64,000 nt of DNA from Nitrososphaeria archaeon (GTDB lineage: Archaea > Thermoproteota > Nitrososphaeria > Geothermarchaeales > JDFR-13), in NCBI GenBank assembly GCA_027078545.1, contig JALWXN010000004.1, positions 1,078,611 through 1,142,610 of the forward strand. Direction: 5' to 3'. Each line of letters opens with the position of its first letter. Positions within the stretch are counted from its first letter, which is position 1. Below, piece by piece: positions 9,506 through 18,756 of this stretch. The notes beneath the pieces were generated by a model that had not been told where the DNA came from, did not search any database, and was given only the letters and a program-made list of their open reading frames with translations. The translations under genes and the position numbers were made by a program.

Positions 9506-10707
9506 CTCTTCCCAATACTCTTACCAGTCATGGAGTATTCGGGGGGCTGGCCCAGGAGGAGCTCCGATAGGATAGACTCGAGGTCAGACCTCTGCCTAGA
9601 ATATATCACGGCTGCATGGTGTGCCTCGGAGAGGAGGTATGGATAGCCACCTCCACGCCTAGCATCTAGATAGACCGAGTTAAACACCCTCTCAAGGCTA
9701 TGGGGATCCCAGTCGAAGTGGTCGGTATACTCAACCATGAATACGTTGGGCATGGGGAGATCCAGGGGCTCTACATGCATATATACAGTTGAGACCCTGT
9801 AGACCCCCTCAATGGGGTCTGACACCACCCGGAAACGGCTGCTCCTACTATTCCTGGGTAGGAGCCGACCCATTATCACCCTATCCCTGTACTCAGGCAC
9901 GTCGGGGCTTATCAGACCAGCCGTCTTTAGACACTTGATTATCGAGCTCCTACCACTATAGTATACACCCACCGGGAGGACCCTACCACCACCCATCTCC
10001 CCAACATCCCTGAATAGCTCGTCATACATCCCGACATACTCCTTCCTAACACTGGCCGAGTACGTCGATGCATAGCCGAGGTTAAAGTTCTCGTCGAACA
10101 TAACCACGGAGAGGTCTAGACCCTCACTCTCCATGATGTCTAGGAGGTACTTCACAAACCTCCTTACGAAGTGGTGCTCCACCTCCTTACTGATAAGCTC
10201 CCTAGGCTTATCATCAAGATCCCTAGGTATCACGAGGTAGGTCAGGTGGTAGGGCTCACCTGGAGACCTATATACATGGCCATCCTTGAAGATGGTGTAT
10301 TGATACCCGATGTTGATGATCATCACGGGGATGGCGAAGTGCCCCCCGGGGACGTGGTAGCTCGCGTCATAGGCTGCTAGAACCATATCACCAACGTTCT
10401 CCAGCGCCGACTCCTCACTGGGCATCGGGTAGTAGGTGAAGGGCTCGAGGGGTTCTACATATGTATACTTCCCCTTAATGCTACATCCATATTTACCCGG
10501 CTCGAGGTACTTGGATATCTCCTCGGCAACCTCATCACCCGGGGTTACATCAATATCCTTAGACAGCTTATCCCTGATCTCCTCGAGATAGAGGCTGATG
10601 ATGCCCGGGTCAAACTCTCCAGGAGCCCAGCCGATCTCTCCAAGCTCATAGACTATATATCCATCCTCCTCACGCCTACTCACGGGGCTCGACACGGCAA
10701 CCACCAT
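9490..10707 (-). CDS. nurA: NurA 5'-3' nuclease
   Basis: A 405-residue protein whose AAYDASYHVPGGHFAIPVM segment (about residues 113-131) matches the first NurA motif, in which the Asp binds Mn. Later conserved acidic segments (SVVMFDENFNLGYAS, FMVEYTDHFDWD) are placed like the other metal ligands. The fold is RNase H-like. NurA is a ssDNA endo- and dsDNA 5'-3' exonuclease that functions inside the HerA ring. It is the first gene of the operon and is divergent from the DUF4097-like gene. The ATG at 10707 is used here; a GTG four codons in (ribosome site GGTGGTT) is also possible. Confidence 0.9.
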   Translation of the reverse strand: MVVAVSSPVSRREEDGYIVYELGEIGWAPGEFDPGIISLYLEEIRDKLSKDIDVTPGDEVAEEISKYLEPGKYGCSIKGKYTYVEPLEPFTYYPMPSEESALENVGDMVLAAYDASYHVPGGHFAIPVMIINIGYQYTIFKDGHVYRSPGEPYHLTYLVIPRDLDDKPRELISKEVEHHFVRRFVKYLLDIMESEGLDLSVVMFDENFNLGYASTYSASVRKEYVGMYDELFRDVGEMGGGRVLPVGVYYSGRSSIIKCLKTAGLISPDVPEYRDRVIMGRLLPRNSRSSRFRVVSDPIEGVYRVSTVYMHVEPLDLPMPNVFMVEYTDHFDWDPHSLERVFNSVYLDARRGGGYPYLLSEAHHAAVIYSRQRSDLESILSELLLGQPPEYSMTGKSIGKRWRIL

Positions 10708-10773
10708 CCGGAGTAGCTAGGATTGTGTTTGGGTGCTGCCCCAGACACATTTCCAGTAGCAACTATGCGGGGC

Positions 10774-10865
10774 GAATTATTTATAGGAGAATTGACGCAC
10801 AGGTGGCTATAGAGCAGCCGGATACTTCTATGTGGGGGGAAATATTTAAAGGAAAATCGACACGT
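10774..10865. promoter_or_regulatory. Divergent promoter region with a tandemly duplicated TATA-containing element
   Basis: Two imperfect copies of a 27-nt element lie 65 bases apart. One begins GAATTATTTATAGGAGAATT (10774-10800) and the other GAAATATTTAAAGGAAAATC (10839-10865); about 20 of 27 positions match. Each contains a TATA-like core behind a G-rich stretch. The first, read leftward (CTATAAATAATTC), could drive nurA. The second could drive the DUF4097-like gene. The rest of the 10708-10914 gap shows no gene. Confidence 0.5.
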
Positions 10866-10941
10866 ATCCCTAGGTAGCCCCCTTAATTATTACCTATGCC
10901 GAATAGAGTTTCTATTGACCCCCCGGTCCAAGGTGGTGGCA

Positions 10942-11697
10942 TTGGCCAGGACACGGTCATTCAGGAAGGTTCTAGAGACGCCCGAGGGCGTCACCCAGCT
11001 AGCAGTCGTCGGGGACATGGCCGACATCATAGTCGAGCCCCACGACGACGACACCATAGTCCTACACGGCTTCATACTGGGTGGCGACCCACCCCTAATA
11101 GACGTCTCCGAGGGGGAGAAGCAGATAGACATCACGATCAAGAGGGCCAAGGCCGAGAGCAGGCTATACTCACTCAAGATGAAGATGTTCGTCCCCATAG
11201 AGAGGATAACAGAGATGCTCAGCATAACCCTAGAGATAGGCGACGTAAGGATAGACGGCGTCCCAGTCAAGATCCTAAAGATAGACACCTCCAACGGAGA
11301 CGTGATGGTGGGGGGTGTAAACACTGAGCAGGCAAAGCTCTCATGTAGGAATGGAGATGTCATGTTCAGGGGAGGATCCTTCAAGGACGGATACTTCACC
11401 ACGATAAACGGCGACGTGAGGCTAGAGATACTCATGGATAGGGGCTACAGCCTCTACGCCTCCTCGAAGAGGGGTAGGATAAGGATATCCCTACCAGTAA
11501 ACACATCGGCAAAGATCAGGGCCAGGGCACTGAGGGGGAGGGTCATGATAACACCGAAGTCAGCGATAAGGGAGGATGAGGGTGAGGAGGTTAGGACGAT
11601 AGTCTTCGGGGATGGAGACGCGGAGATAAGGCTGGAGACCCTAGACGGCGACATAAGTATAAACCTCTTCGCCACACCCCCCGTGGAGACCGAGTAG
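10942..11697 (+). CDS. DUF4097-like beta-helical protein
   Basis: About 251 residues of short beta strands in repeating units, each centred on a xNGDV/xRGRV turn (SNGDVMV, RNGDVMF, INGDVRL, KRGRIRI, LDGDISI). This is the pattern of the DUF4097/adhesin-like beta-solenoid fold. No signal peptide or membrane segment is seen, so it is probably cytoplasmic. Function is unknown. The start is uncertain. TTG at 10942 has a well-placed ribosome site (AGGTGGT); TTG at 10915 and upstream codons are also open. It is divergent from nurA. Confidence 0.75.
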   Translation: MARTRSFRKVLETPEGVTQLAVVGDMADIIVEPHDDDTIVLHGFILGGDPPLIDVSEGEKQIDITIKRAKAESRLYSLKMKMFVPIERITEMLSITLEIGDVRIDGVPVKILKIDTSNGDVMVGGVNTEQAKLSCRNGDVMFRGGSFKDGYFTTINGDVRLEILMDRGYSLYASSKRGRIRISLPVNTSAKIRARALRGRVMITPKSAIREDEGEEVRTIVFGDGDAEIRLETLDGDISINLFATPPVETE

Positions 11698-11779
11698 ATC
11701 CTCTGGAGCCCCGGAATACTTTCACTACCCATATTTTTAAAGAGCCTCCACAACCCAGTTATTGTAGGAGGGGAAACTA

Positions 11780-12361
11780 GTGGTAAGGAAGTATAGGGTC
11801 TCGGGCTTCACCCTCCACTTCCAAGTCTCCCCGAGGACTGGGCTCCTCGAGAACATAGTCCTAGTCCTAGAGGTTGAGGGCGACCCGAACAAGGTATTGA
11901 AGATGCAGAACATCCCCCTCGAGATAGCCATCGAGCTGGAGAAGTTCGCCACGACAGAGTCCCAGCTAAACATCGAGAACAACGACTTCAGGATGAGTAT
12001 CTTCGACGTCCTGATGGAGATTCCCAACGTTGAGAAGATGCTTAGGCAGAGCGTTAAAGAGATAGTTATAAACAAGCTCCACAAGGATAGGAATGTCTAC
12101 TCCGCGGAGGTCCACCTGGTAGACACATATAGCGGTAAACCCGCGGTTGTCGAGATGATACCGAGCCACGCACTACTCCTCTCGGTCATGGGTAACATAC
12201 CCGTCTACGTCTCCGAAGACCTCCTGATGGACAGGAATAGCGAGCCGACAGGGCCTGAGGACTACTTCAACATGTTCATAGACGACGAGATACTCGACCC
12301 CGACGAGATGGGCTTCTTCGACGACTGGGACGACGAGGACGACGACCTGGAGAACCTATAG
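11780..12361 (+). CDS. DUF151 (bifunctional nuclease-like) protein with acidic tail
   Basis: A 193-residue protein with a GTG start preceded by GGAGGGG. The segment VEMIPSHALLLSVMGNIPVY followed by VSEDLL (about 131-157) matches the conserved core of the DUF151/BFN family (PSDAIxLAVRxxxPIYVSEEVL), although the usual Asp after PS is His here. The last 26 residues are extremely acidic (many D and E), resembling a flexible tail. DUF151 proteins are described as nucleases or as structural partners in other contexts, and the role here is unknown. It ends 6 bases into the convergent phosphatase gene. Confidence 0.75.
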   Translation: MVRKYRVSGFTLHFQVSPRTGLLENIVLVLEVEGDPNKVLKMQNIPLEIAIELEKFATTESQLNIENNDFRMSIFDVLMEIPNVEKMLRQSVKEIVINKLHKDRNVYSAEVHLVDTYSGKPAVVEMIPSHALLLSVMGNIPVYVSEDLLMDRNSEPTGPEDYFNMFIDDEILDPDEMGFFDDWDDEDDDLENL

Positions 12362-13144
12362 CGACAATAGGTCCAGCAGCCTCTCCAAGAGGTGGGGTGT
12401 AGAGGCGGAGACAATCTTTATACCATACACCTTGCTGAGCCTGACATCCCTGGAATCATCCTGGGTTATCCATACATGTCCACCCGCCTCCCTAACTATC
12501 AACTGGCTAGCCGCTATATCGAAGACTCTGAGACTTCCCCTAACGTCTACATGGGCATCTAGCCGGCCCTCAGCCACCATACAGTCCTCCAGAGCCGCGC
12601 TCCCGAAATGCCTAGGATAATTCGTGTATCTCAGCAGCTCAAGGGTGGTGGAGACACCGGGGTATTGATGTACGATGGAGATGGATATGAAGGCATCGAT
12701 AGTCTTCAAAGTCCTCGACACCCTTATCTCCCTACCGTCCTTATAGGCTCCCCTCCCCCTGTAGGCTGTGTAGGTCTCCCCCGTGAAGATGTTCCTAACT
12801 ATCCCCGCATAGACACCCTCCATAGAGTCGGACTCTGCTATCGCTAGTGAGACCGCGCTGAAGGGGATACCCCTACTCAGATTACTCGTCCCGTCTATAG
12901 GATCCACCACCAGTATCCAATCCTCATCTGGCTCGTAGTCGTCGAACCACTCCTCACTGATGACCCTCGGCCTAAGCCCCCTATCAAGTAGGAACTCCCT
13001 GAGGGCGGATGCAGATGTATAGTCCATCCTCCTGCCATACTCCTTAGGGTCATCTGGGCCCTGCTCCATATTCCTCAGGACTGCGTCGGACATATATTCA
13101 GATGCCGCCCTGAGTATCTCACTGGCCTCCCTAAAGCTGAGCAT
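12356..13144 (-). CDS. suhB: Inositol monophosphatase / fructose-1,6-bisphosphatase family
   Basis: Mg-dependent sugar phosphatase of 262 residues. The first metal motif is WILVVDPIDGTSN (76-88; Asp81, Asp84). A Glu pair at 64-65 and the second family motif VFDIAASQLIVREAGG (about 206-221) complete the site; WD is replaced by FD. Archaeal members often hydrolyse both inositol-1-phosphate and fructose-1,6-bisphosphate, supplying inositol lipids or gluconeogenesis. The ATG follows the aminotransferase stop directly (TAGATG), so the two genes are co-transcribed and probably translationally coupled. Confidence 0.9.
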   Translation of the reverse strand: MLSFREASEILRAASEYMSDAVLRNMEQGPDDPKEYGRRMDYTSASALREFLLDRGLRPRVISEEWFDDYEPDEDWILVVDPIDGTSNLSRGIPFSAVSLAIAESDSMEGVYAGIVRNIFTGETYTAYRGRGAYKDGREIRVSRTLKTIDAFISISIVHQYPGVSTTLELLRYTNYPRHFGSAALEDCMVAEGRLDAHVDVRGSLRVFDIAASQLIVREAGGHVWITQDDSRDVRLSKVYGIKIVSASTPHLLERLLDLLSL

Positions 13145-14485
13145 CTAGCCCCTAGCCTCCTCATCAGCAATCTTGAGGGCCTCGTCCAGAGCCTCGACAC
13201 CCTTGTCAATATCCTCCTCATTAACGATGAGTGGCGGTGCTATTACGAAGTGGCTTATCCAGTTCATCACCAGGACACCCTGCTCCCTCATCCTCGCGGC
13301 AACCCTATCCGTCATCAGCCTCCTACCCGCCAGCTTATCCTCCCTAGTGTTGAAGGGTTCCTTGGTCTTCCTGTCCCTCACGATCTCCACAGCCCAGAAG
13401 AGGCCTAGCCCCCTCACATCACCTATACTCGGATGCCTATCCATAAGCTCCCTGAGCCTCTTACCCAGGTATTCACCCATACGTCTACTCCTCTCGATCA
13501 GGCCTAGCCTCTTATACTCCTTTATACTAGCCTCTATAGCCGCCATCGTAACAGGGTGGAAGGCGAAGGTATGTCCAACAGCGAAGAAGTGGTCCTCGAA
13601 GAAGCTGGCTACCTCCCGATCCACAGCCGTTATCCCTACAGGCACGTAGCTAGAGGTGGCGCCCTTAGCCGTGGTCATGATATCCGGCTTAACATCCCAG
13701 TTCATATGGGCGAACCACTTCCCTGTACGCCCCCAGCCAGCCATCACCTCGTCGAATATGAGGAGGAGGCCATGCTCATCAGCGATCTCCCTGAGCCTCT
13801 CATAATACCCTGGGGGAGGCACGATCACACCATTGGTCCCAGTCACGGGTTCCATGAAGATAGCCGCCACATTCCCCTCCCTCCTAACCATATAGTCCAC
13901 ATACTCTGCACAGGCTAGGCCACACTCTGGATATGACAGCCCGAAGGGGCATCGGTAGCAGTAGGGATCAGGTGCGAAGACAGTGCCCCTAACATTGGTA
14001 TGGAGCTCCACCGAGACCCTCCTAGGATCACCCGTGAGGGATATCGCCCCAGCCGAGGAGCCGTGGTAAGACTCATACCTAGCTATGACCTTATAGGCCG
14101 GCGCCCTATACATCCTAGCTATCTTCAGGGCATCCTCATTAGCCTCCGCCCCACTGACGGAGACGACGAACTTTGAGAGGTTCTCGGGAACAACCTCTCT
14201 AAGGGCTTTGAGGGCACGGGCCCTGATCTCATGGGCATATGCCGGGCCTAGATATGCGAGGTCGTCCAGCTGCTGCTTAACAGCCTCTATAACATTCCTA
14301 TTCCCATAGCCAAGGTTCACACATACCAGCTGGCTACTGAAGTCTAGGAACCTCCTACCATCCCTAGTGATTAGGTATGCACCCTCACCCGAGACGAACT
14401 CTAGTGGAGGCCTCCAGTCCCTCTGATACCTCCACGTACCAAAGGCAAGCTCATGGTAGATCTTTGACGGGTCACCCGGATCCAT
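13145..14485 (-). CDS. Class III (omega) aminotransferase
   Basis: PLP-dependent fold-type I enzyme of 446 residues. It shows SGAEANEDALKIAR (phosphate-binding turn, 111-124), IFDEVMAGWGRTGKWF (Asp245 to the pyridine nitrogen) and TTAKGATSSYVPVG with Lys274 as Schiff-base residue. A four-cysteine insert, C176-x2-C179-x8-C188-x3-C192, could bind metal. Relatives act on beta-alanine, GABA, taurine or similar omega-amines with pyruvate or 2-oxoglutarate. The substrate is not decidable. A TATA-like TTATTTCACC lies about 28 nt before the ATG, suggesting a leaderless transcript shared with the downstream phosphatase. Confidence 0.9.
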   Translation of the reverse strand: MDPGDPSKIYHELAFGTWRYQRDWRPPLEFVSGEGAYLITRDGRRFLDFSSQLVCVNLGYGNRNVIEAVKQQLDDLAYLGPAYAHEIRARALKALREVVPENLSKFVVSVSGAEANEDALKIARMYRAPAYKVIARYESYHGSSAGAISLTGDPRRVSVELHTNVRGTVFAPDPYCYRCPFGLSYPECGLACAEYVDYMVRREGNVAAIFMEPVTGTNGVIVPPPGYYERLREIADEHGLLLIFDEVMAGWGRTGKWFAHMNWDVKPDIMTTAKGATSSYVPVGITAVDREVASFFEDHFFAVGHTFAFHPVTMAAIEASIKEYKRLGLIERSRRMGEYLGKRLRELMDRHPSIGDVRGLGLFWAVEIVRDRKTKEPFNTREDKLAGRRLMTDRVAARMREQGVLVMNWISHFVIAPPLIVNEEDIDKGVEALDEALKIADEEARG

Positions 14486-14532
14486 AGATAAATAGTATGG
14501 ATGGCGGGGTGAAATAAGGCTCTAGAAGTACA

Positions 14533-16761
14533 TCACCAGCCCACATTACCAGTAATCTCTATAGGTCCTGGCGAGTAGAGCAGCCCCCTACTCCTGTCGA
14601 GTATCATGGTCTGGTTACCCTCCATATATGGGTTGGTGAAGCGTATCCACATGATCAGGAAGTTGTCAACGGCCCTGTAGCCTAGGACCCTGAAGCTCCA
14701 GACCTCCACCTCAACCGGCTGATACATTGATATTGGGATGTCGTTATAGATCCTTATCCATCCACGGTCACCCGAGACTACGATCCTCATAGACTGGTGC
14801 TCAACATGGCCAGCGGCAGAGAAATAGATCACTCCTATAGCCATCGTAAGGTTGCCATACCAGGATGGCAATGTCTTGCTCAGCCCCCAGTATAGTAGGT
14901 AGCCCCTCTGGAAGGTTCCATAGCTACTCGACACAACTACGAAGAGCTGGTCGATGAACGGGTTAGACTCGTCATATAGATAGCTTAGTGAAAAGTCCAC
15001 ATAGCCGCCCAGCCCCGTCTGGCCCAGAGCCACCAAGGTAGAGGAGTCGTAGAGCGAGACTGGTAGGAGGGGGATGGGGAAGCCCGTCAGGCTGGAGACC
15101 ACCCTCACCCTGAGGGTCCACCTACTGAGTATAGTGCCTCCATTATTCACCGAGGTGAGCTCGTCATAGACCGTTTCATTAAGCACCATCAGGGACGAGG
15201 CCCCCGGCACGTCCCACATCTGCACCCTGTCAAACAGGGATCTATAGACCATCACCTTCGTCCCAGGACTGTTCATCGACCAGTAGACTAGGCTCCATGG
15301 AGAGAGCGTGGTATTCACATCCCTGATATCGGCCCATGAACCCCCAGCATTGTTGAAATAGTCCACCTTAATATTCTGTATACCAGCCGAGGCTAGGAAG
15401 GCCCTCCATATATGGGCCTCCTGGTAAGAGTTAGAGGTGGCACCAAGATACATGTTGTTCAGACCAGCGGCAGTGGCGTTGAAATCGGTGAGCCAGACTA
15501 CCTGAGAGGAGGAGCCAGCACTACTGTATAGGACGATATTAGTGTCGCTAGCCCCCGTGAAGAAGGATCTCGATACGTTTAGGAATAGGCTGCTAAAGTC
15601 CCTTGTATAGGTGGCTAGATTATACCTCTGGGAGGAGACGGCAGTCAACTCCTCAACCTCAGCTATCTGCATAGACGCACCGAAGGTCAGGAACCTTATA
15701 TTGGCATCCCTAGGTCCGGAGAGATATGCACCATCTATCACGGACCTGAAGACAGCCGCAGAGTCGGAGTAGATCTGGATATTCTCAAAGGACGGCGTAG
15801 AGTCCTCATACACAGTCAGGTTGTATACCTCAAGATTAACCTCGGAGTTATGGCTAGCCAGTATCACCAGGTTCCTCCATACATCAGCATCTATCAAGGT
15901 CGTATTCACGATTGATACGTTAAGCCTAGTCGTGAAGTATGCCTCGAAGAAAAGATTATTAAACGTGCTGTCGAAGACAGTCACATTCCTTATGAACACT
16001 TCTGTATAGCTATTGGGGCTATGCGTATTGCCGAAATAGCCGTAGATCCCCTCTATAGCCTGGCCAGAGACATATGAATCCCTGAGCCAGATCGTCCTAT
16101 TATTATCTCCATAATCCCTGATTATAACGCCGTAGTGGGCGGTGAAGACTGTTAGATTAGTCACGTTTACCCAGGAGTATTGTGAGAGGCCAGGTGAGTC
16201 CACCAGCTCAAGCCCCCAGAAACCGCCTCCTAGATAGATGTCTGTGAGCGTTGCGTTGGAGTGGTTAACAAGTATCCTTGCCCTAGATCCAGGCCCATTA
16301 TCAATAACAGAGACGTCCGTCAGCCGAATATCATCGGAGATATTGATGTGTATACCGGGGTACCACCACATGGTGTTCAGGTTTAGCTGGAGCCTCCTAA
16401 GGACTACATCCCTACTACCGTTTATGAATATTGTCTCGAAGGGGGCCGACCTAGTGATCACCAGGTCCCTAAGAACGATGTTCCTAGAAGATAAGATCCT
16501 TACACCCGATGTCGGCTGGAGAATCCATGTATATCCATTCCCATCTATCAGTATCCCTACCTGACCCACAATATTGACAGTGGCCGTCTCCACAATGTTA
16601 GAGCTAAAGAATATGTTGGTACATCCATTGGCCAGGGCAGTAGCCACATCGGGGTAATCAACTGGGACGTTGCAGGAGAGTGCCGCAGCCTCATATCCAT
16701 ACCCAGAAAAGCCTACTAGGAGGAGTAGTGGTAGGAGGAGCCACGCTAGGAGACGCGGCAT
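14533..16761 (-). CDS. Secreted right-handed beta-helix repeat protein
   Basis: A 742-residue protein with a clear signal peptide (about 10-20 hydrophobic residues, cleavage near residue 28). Many short repeated strands follow, of the type xNIxxxDLVITRS, DVSVIDNG and VNLTNLTV. They resemble the NosD/pectate-lyase-like parallel beta-helix and contain numerous Asn-x-Ser/Thr sequons that suit archaeal N-glycosylation. The last 200 residues look like separate beta-sandwich modules. No transmembrane anchor is seen at the C-terminus. It may be a surface adhesin or polysaccharide-binding protein. It is divergent from the peptide transporter operon, with TATA-like sequence about 25 nt before its ATG. 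Confidence 0.8.
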   Translation of the reverse strand: MPRLLAWLLLPLLLLVGFSGYGYEAAALSCNVPVDYPDVATALANGCTNIFFSSNIVETATVNIVGQVGILIDGNGYTWILQPTSGVRILSSRNIVLRDLVITRSAPFETIFINGSRDVVLRRLQLNLNTMWWYPGIHINISDDIRLTDVSVIDNGPGSRARILVNHSNATLTDIYLGGGFWGLELVDSPGLSQYSWVNVTNLTVFTAHYGVIIRDYGDNNRTIWLRDSYVSGQAIEGIYGYFGNTHSPNSYTEVFIRNVTVFDSTFNNLFFEAYFTTRLNVSIVNTTLIDADVWRNLVILASHNSEVNLEVYNLTVYEDSTPSFENIQIYSDSAAVFRSVIDGAYLSGPRDANIRFLTFGASMQIAEVEELTAVSSQRYNLATYTRDFSSLFLNVSRSFFTGASDTNIVLYSSAGSSSQVVWLTDFNATAAGLNNMYLGATSNSYQEAHIWRAFLASAGIQNIKVDYFNNAGGSWADIRDVNTTLSPWSLVYWSMNSPGTKVMVYRSLFDRVQMWDVPGASSLMVLNETVYDELTSVNNGGTILSRWTLRVRVVSSLTGFPIPLLPVSLYDSSTLVALGQTGLGGYVDFSLSYLYDESNPFIDQLFVVVSSSYGTFQRGYLLYWGLSKTLPSWYGNLTMAIGVIYFSAAGHVEHQSMRIVVSGDRGWIRIYNDIPISMYQPVEVEVWSFRVLGYRAVDNFLIMWIRFTNPYMEGNQTMILDRSRGLLYSPGPIEITGNVGW

Positions 16762-16869
16762 GGAAATTATACGTTTACCGAAAATATATAAGTTATAAAC
16801 TATATGTCACGACTCGTCGGGTGGAATGCGACGCTTCCTTATAAATTTGTCTAAAGACGTCTCTGGCCC

Positions 16870-16900
16870 TTAATATATATGGGCGTATATATCGCCCGAG
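16870..16900 (+). promoter_or_regulatory. Promoter with inverted repeat ahead of the peptide transporter operon
   Basis: A TATA-like TTAATATATAT at about 16870-16880 is followed by GGGCGtatatatCGCCC (16881-16897), a 5+5 bp inverted repeat between the putative TATA box and the start codon at 16914. It could be a repressor site. Another TATA-like CTTATAAATTTG lies near 16838. Confidence 0.4.
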
Positions 16901-16913
16901 TCAGAGGTGGTCT

Positions 16914-17873
16914 ATGGAGGCACCATCCAAGATGTCGCTGGCAAGGTATGTAGCTAGGAGGGTATTACAGGCAGTCCCCACGCTCCTAATACTCATAGTA
17001 TTCATGTTCATACTGGTGAGGATACTCCCCGGAGACCCTGCCAGGCTCATAGCCGGGCTGGAGGCAACGGAGGAGGATGTTGAGAGGATTAGGGAGGCCC
17101 TCGGGCTTAACAAACCATTACATGAACAGTTCATAGACTATATGTCCGGCCTACTCAGGGGGGATCTAGGGACATCCATAAAGTATGACCGGCCCGTCCT
17201 AGAGGAGATACTCGCCCGGTTCCCCAAGACCCTTGAGCTGGCTATAGCTGCAGAGCTGATAGCAATAGCGCTGGCAATACCCCTGGGCGTGGTATCCGCT
17301 CTTAAGCCCTACACGAAGACCGGATTACTAGCCACCATCGTCTCCCTGATAGGCTCATCCATGCCCATCTACTGGCTAGGCCTCATGCTAATATACATCT
17401 TCAGCGTCCAACTAAGACTACTACCCTCCTCAGGGACGGGAACATTGGCACATCTCATACTCCCCGCCGTGACCCTCGCAACACTATTGATGGGGAACCT
17501 TGTAAGGATAACGAGGGCCTCGGTCCTCGAGGCGCTTGAGAGCAACTACATAGTGACCGCGAGGTCCAAGGGCCTCAGGGAGGAGGTGGTGGTCTATAGA
17601 CACGCCCTTAGGAACGCCTTGATACCGATAATCACGATAACAGGTCTACAGCTAGGCGCCCTACTAGGCGGGGCTATACTCACAGAGACGGTCTTCGCAT
17701 GGCCCGGCCTGGGCCAGCTACTACTCACGGCCATCAATAGCCGGGACTACCCCCTGATACAGGGGATCATAATCTTCTACGCAGTCATCCTCATAGTCAT
17801 CAACCTCGTGATAGACATTGCCTACGCCTATATAGACCCAAGGGTGAGGGTGTCACTATGGAGCAGCGGGTAG
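16914..17873 (+). CDS. dppB: Peptide ABC transporter permease, DppB/OppB type
   Basis: Inner permease of 319 residues with six predicted membrane helices. The N-terminal signature is ARRVLQAVPTLLILIVFMF. A first periplasmic-type loop (LPGDPARL, then LGLNKPLHEQFIDYMSGLLRG) follows, and then the EAA coupling loop ARSKGLREEVVVYRHALRNA. All are typical of the BPD_transp_1 family in nickel/peptide importers. The ATG has a GAGGTGG ribosome site. It is the first gene of a five-gene transporter locus and overlaps the next gene by 16 bases. Confidence 0.95.
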   Translation: MEAPSKMSLARYVARRVLQAVPTLLILIVFMFILVRILPGDPARLIAGLEATEEDVERIREALGLNKPLHEQFIDYMSGLLRGDLGTSIKYDRPVLEEILARFPKTLELAIAAELIAIALAIPLGVVSALKPYTKTGLLATIVSLIGSSMPIYWLGLMLIYIFSVQLRLLPSSGTGTLAHLILPAVTLATLLMGNLVRITRASVLEALESNYIVTARSKGLREEVVVYRHALRNALIPIITITGLQLGALLGGAILTETVFAWPGLGQLLLTAINSRDYPLIQGIIIFYAVILIVINLVIDIAYAYIDPRVRVSLWSSG

Positions 17874-18754
17874 AGACTAGGGAGAGGGAGGAGGAGAGGT
17901 CGGGGATCAGGGAGTTATGGAGTAGGTTCAGCGCCAACAAGGCAGCGGTAATATCCCTATACGTCATAATAGGCCTGGGGATAGCCTCGATACTCGCCGA
18001 CTACATAGCCCCATACGACCCATACGCCTTCGACATAGCCCGTAGACTAGAGCCGCCGAGCCTCCAACACCCCTTCGGCCTAGACCACCTCGGGAGAGAC
18101 ATACTGAGCAGGATCATCCACGGAGGGAGATACTCCATGGGTATAGCATACGCCTCAGTCCTCCTAGGAGCAGCAATAGGTGTCCTCCTAGGCGTGGTCT
18201 CAGGCTACTACGGCGGCTGGGTAGACGATGTTATACAGAGGTTCACAGACGCACTCCTATCACTACCCACCCTACTACTCGCCATAGCCCTAGTCACCGT
18301 CCTAGGCCTAGGCCTACAGAGCCTAATACTATCCATCGGGATAAGCACCGTCCCAGTATACATCAGGCTGGCCCGCAGCCTAGCCCTACAGGAGAGGAAT
18401 ATGGACTACGTCGTAGCCGCTAAGATCATGGGGAAGGGCGACGCATACATCATGGCTAGGCATATACTCCCAAACATAGTATCACCCATACTCGTCCAGT
18501 CAACCTACTACATGGGGCTAACCATACTCATAGCATCCGGCCTAGGATTCCTAGGCCTAGGCGTCCAGCCACCAACCCCCGAGTGGGGATCCATGATAGG
18601 CCTAGGGAGGAACTATATCTATGCAGCCCCCCACGTAGTAGCATTCCCCGGGATATTCATACTCATAACGAGCCTCGCCTTCAACATCCTGGGCGACGGG
18701 CTGAGAGACGCCCTAGACCCCAGGATGGCCAAGTATATCAAGAGGGGTGTATAG
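17858..18754 (+). CDS. dppC: Peptide ABC transporter permease, DppC/OppC type
   Basis: Second permease, 298 residues. A cytoplasmic charged N-terminus leads to helix one (AVISLYVIIGLGIASILADY). The loop PSLQHPFGLDHLGRDILSRI is the hallmark of OppC/DppC proteins. The EAA loop is AAKIMGKGDAYIMARHILPN and the C-terminal motif is AFNILGDGLRDALDPR. It pairs with the preceding permease to form the membrane channel. It ends two bases before the ATP-binding subunit gene. Confidence 0.95.
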   Translation: MEQRVETREREEERSGIRELWSRFSANKAAVISLYVIIGLGIASILADYIAPYDPYAFDIARRLEPPSLQHPFGLDHLGRDILSRIIHGGRYSMGIAYASVLLGAAIGVLLGVVSGYYGGWVDDVIQRFTDALLSLPTLLLAIALVTVLGLGLQSLILSIGISTVPVYIRLARSLALQERNMDYVVAAKIMGKGDAYIMARHILPNIVSPILVQSTYYMGLTILIASGLGFLGLGVQPPTPEWGSMIGLGRNYIYAAPHVVAFPGIFILITSLAFNILGDGLRDALDPRMAKYIKRGV

Positions 18755-18756
18755 AG

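Noticed and set aside
18583..18756. 58-residue N-terminal extension of DppD
   Set aside because: It reads out of frame through the dppC end; the ATG at 18757 gives the normal DppD start.
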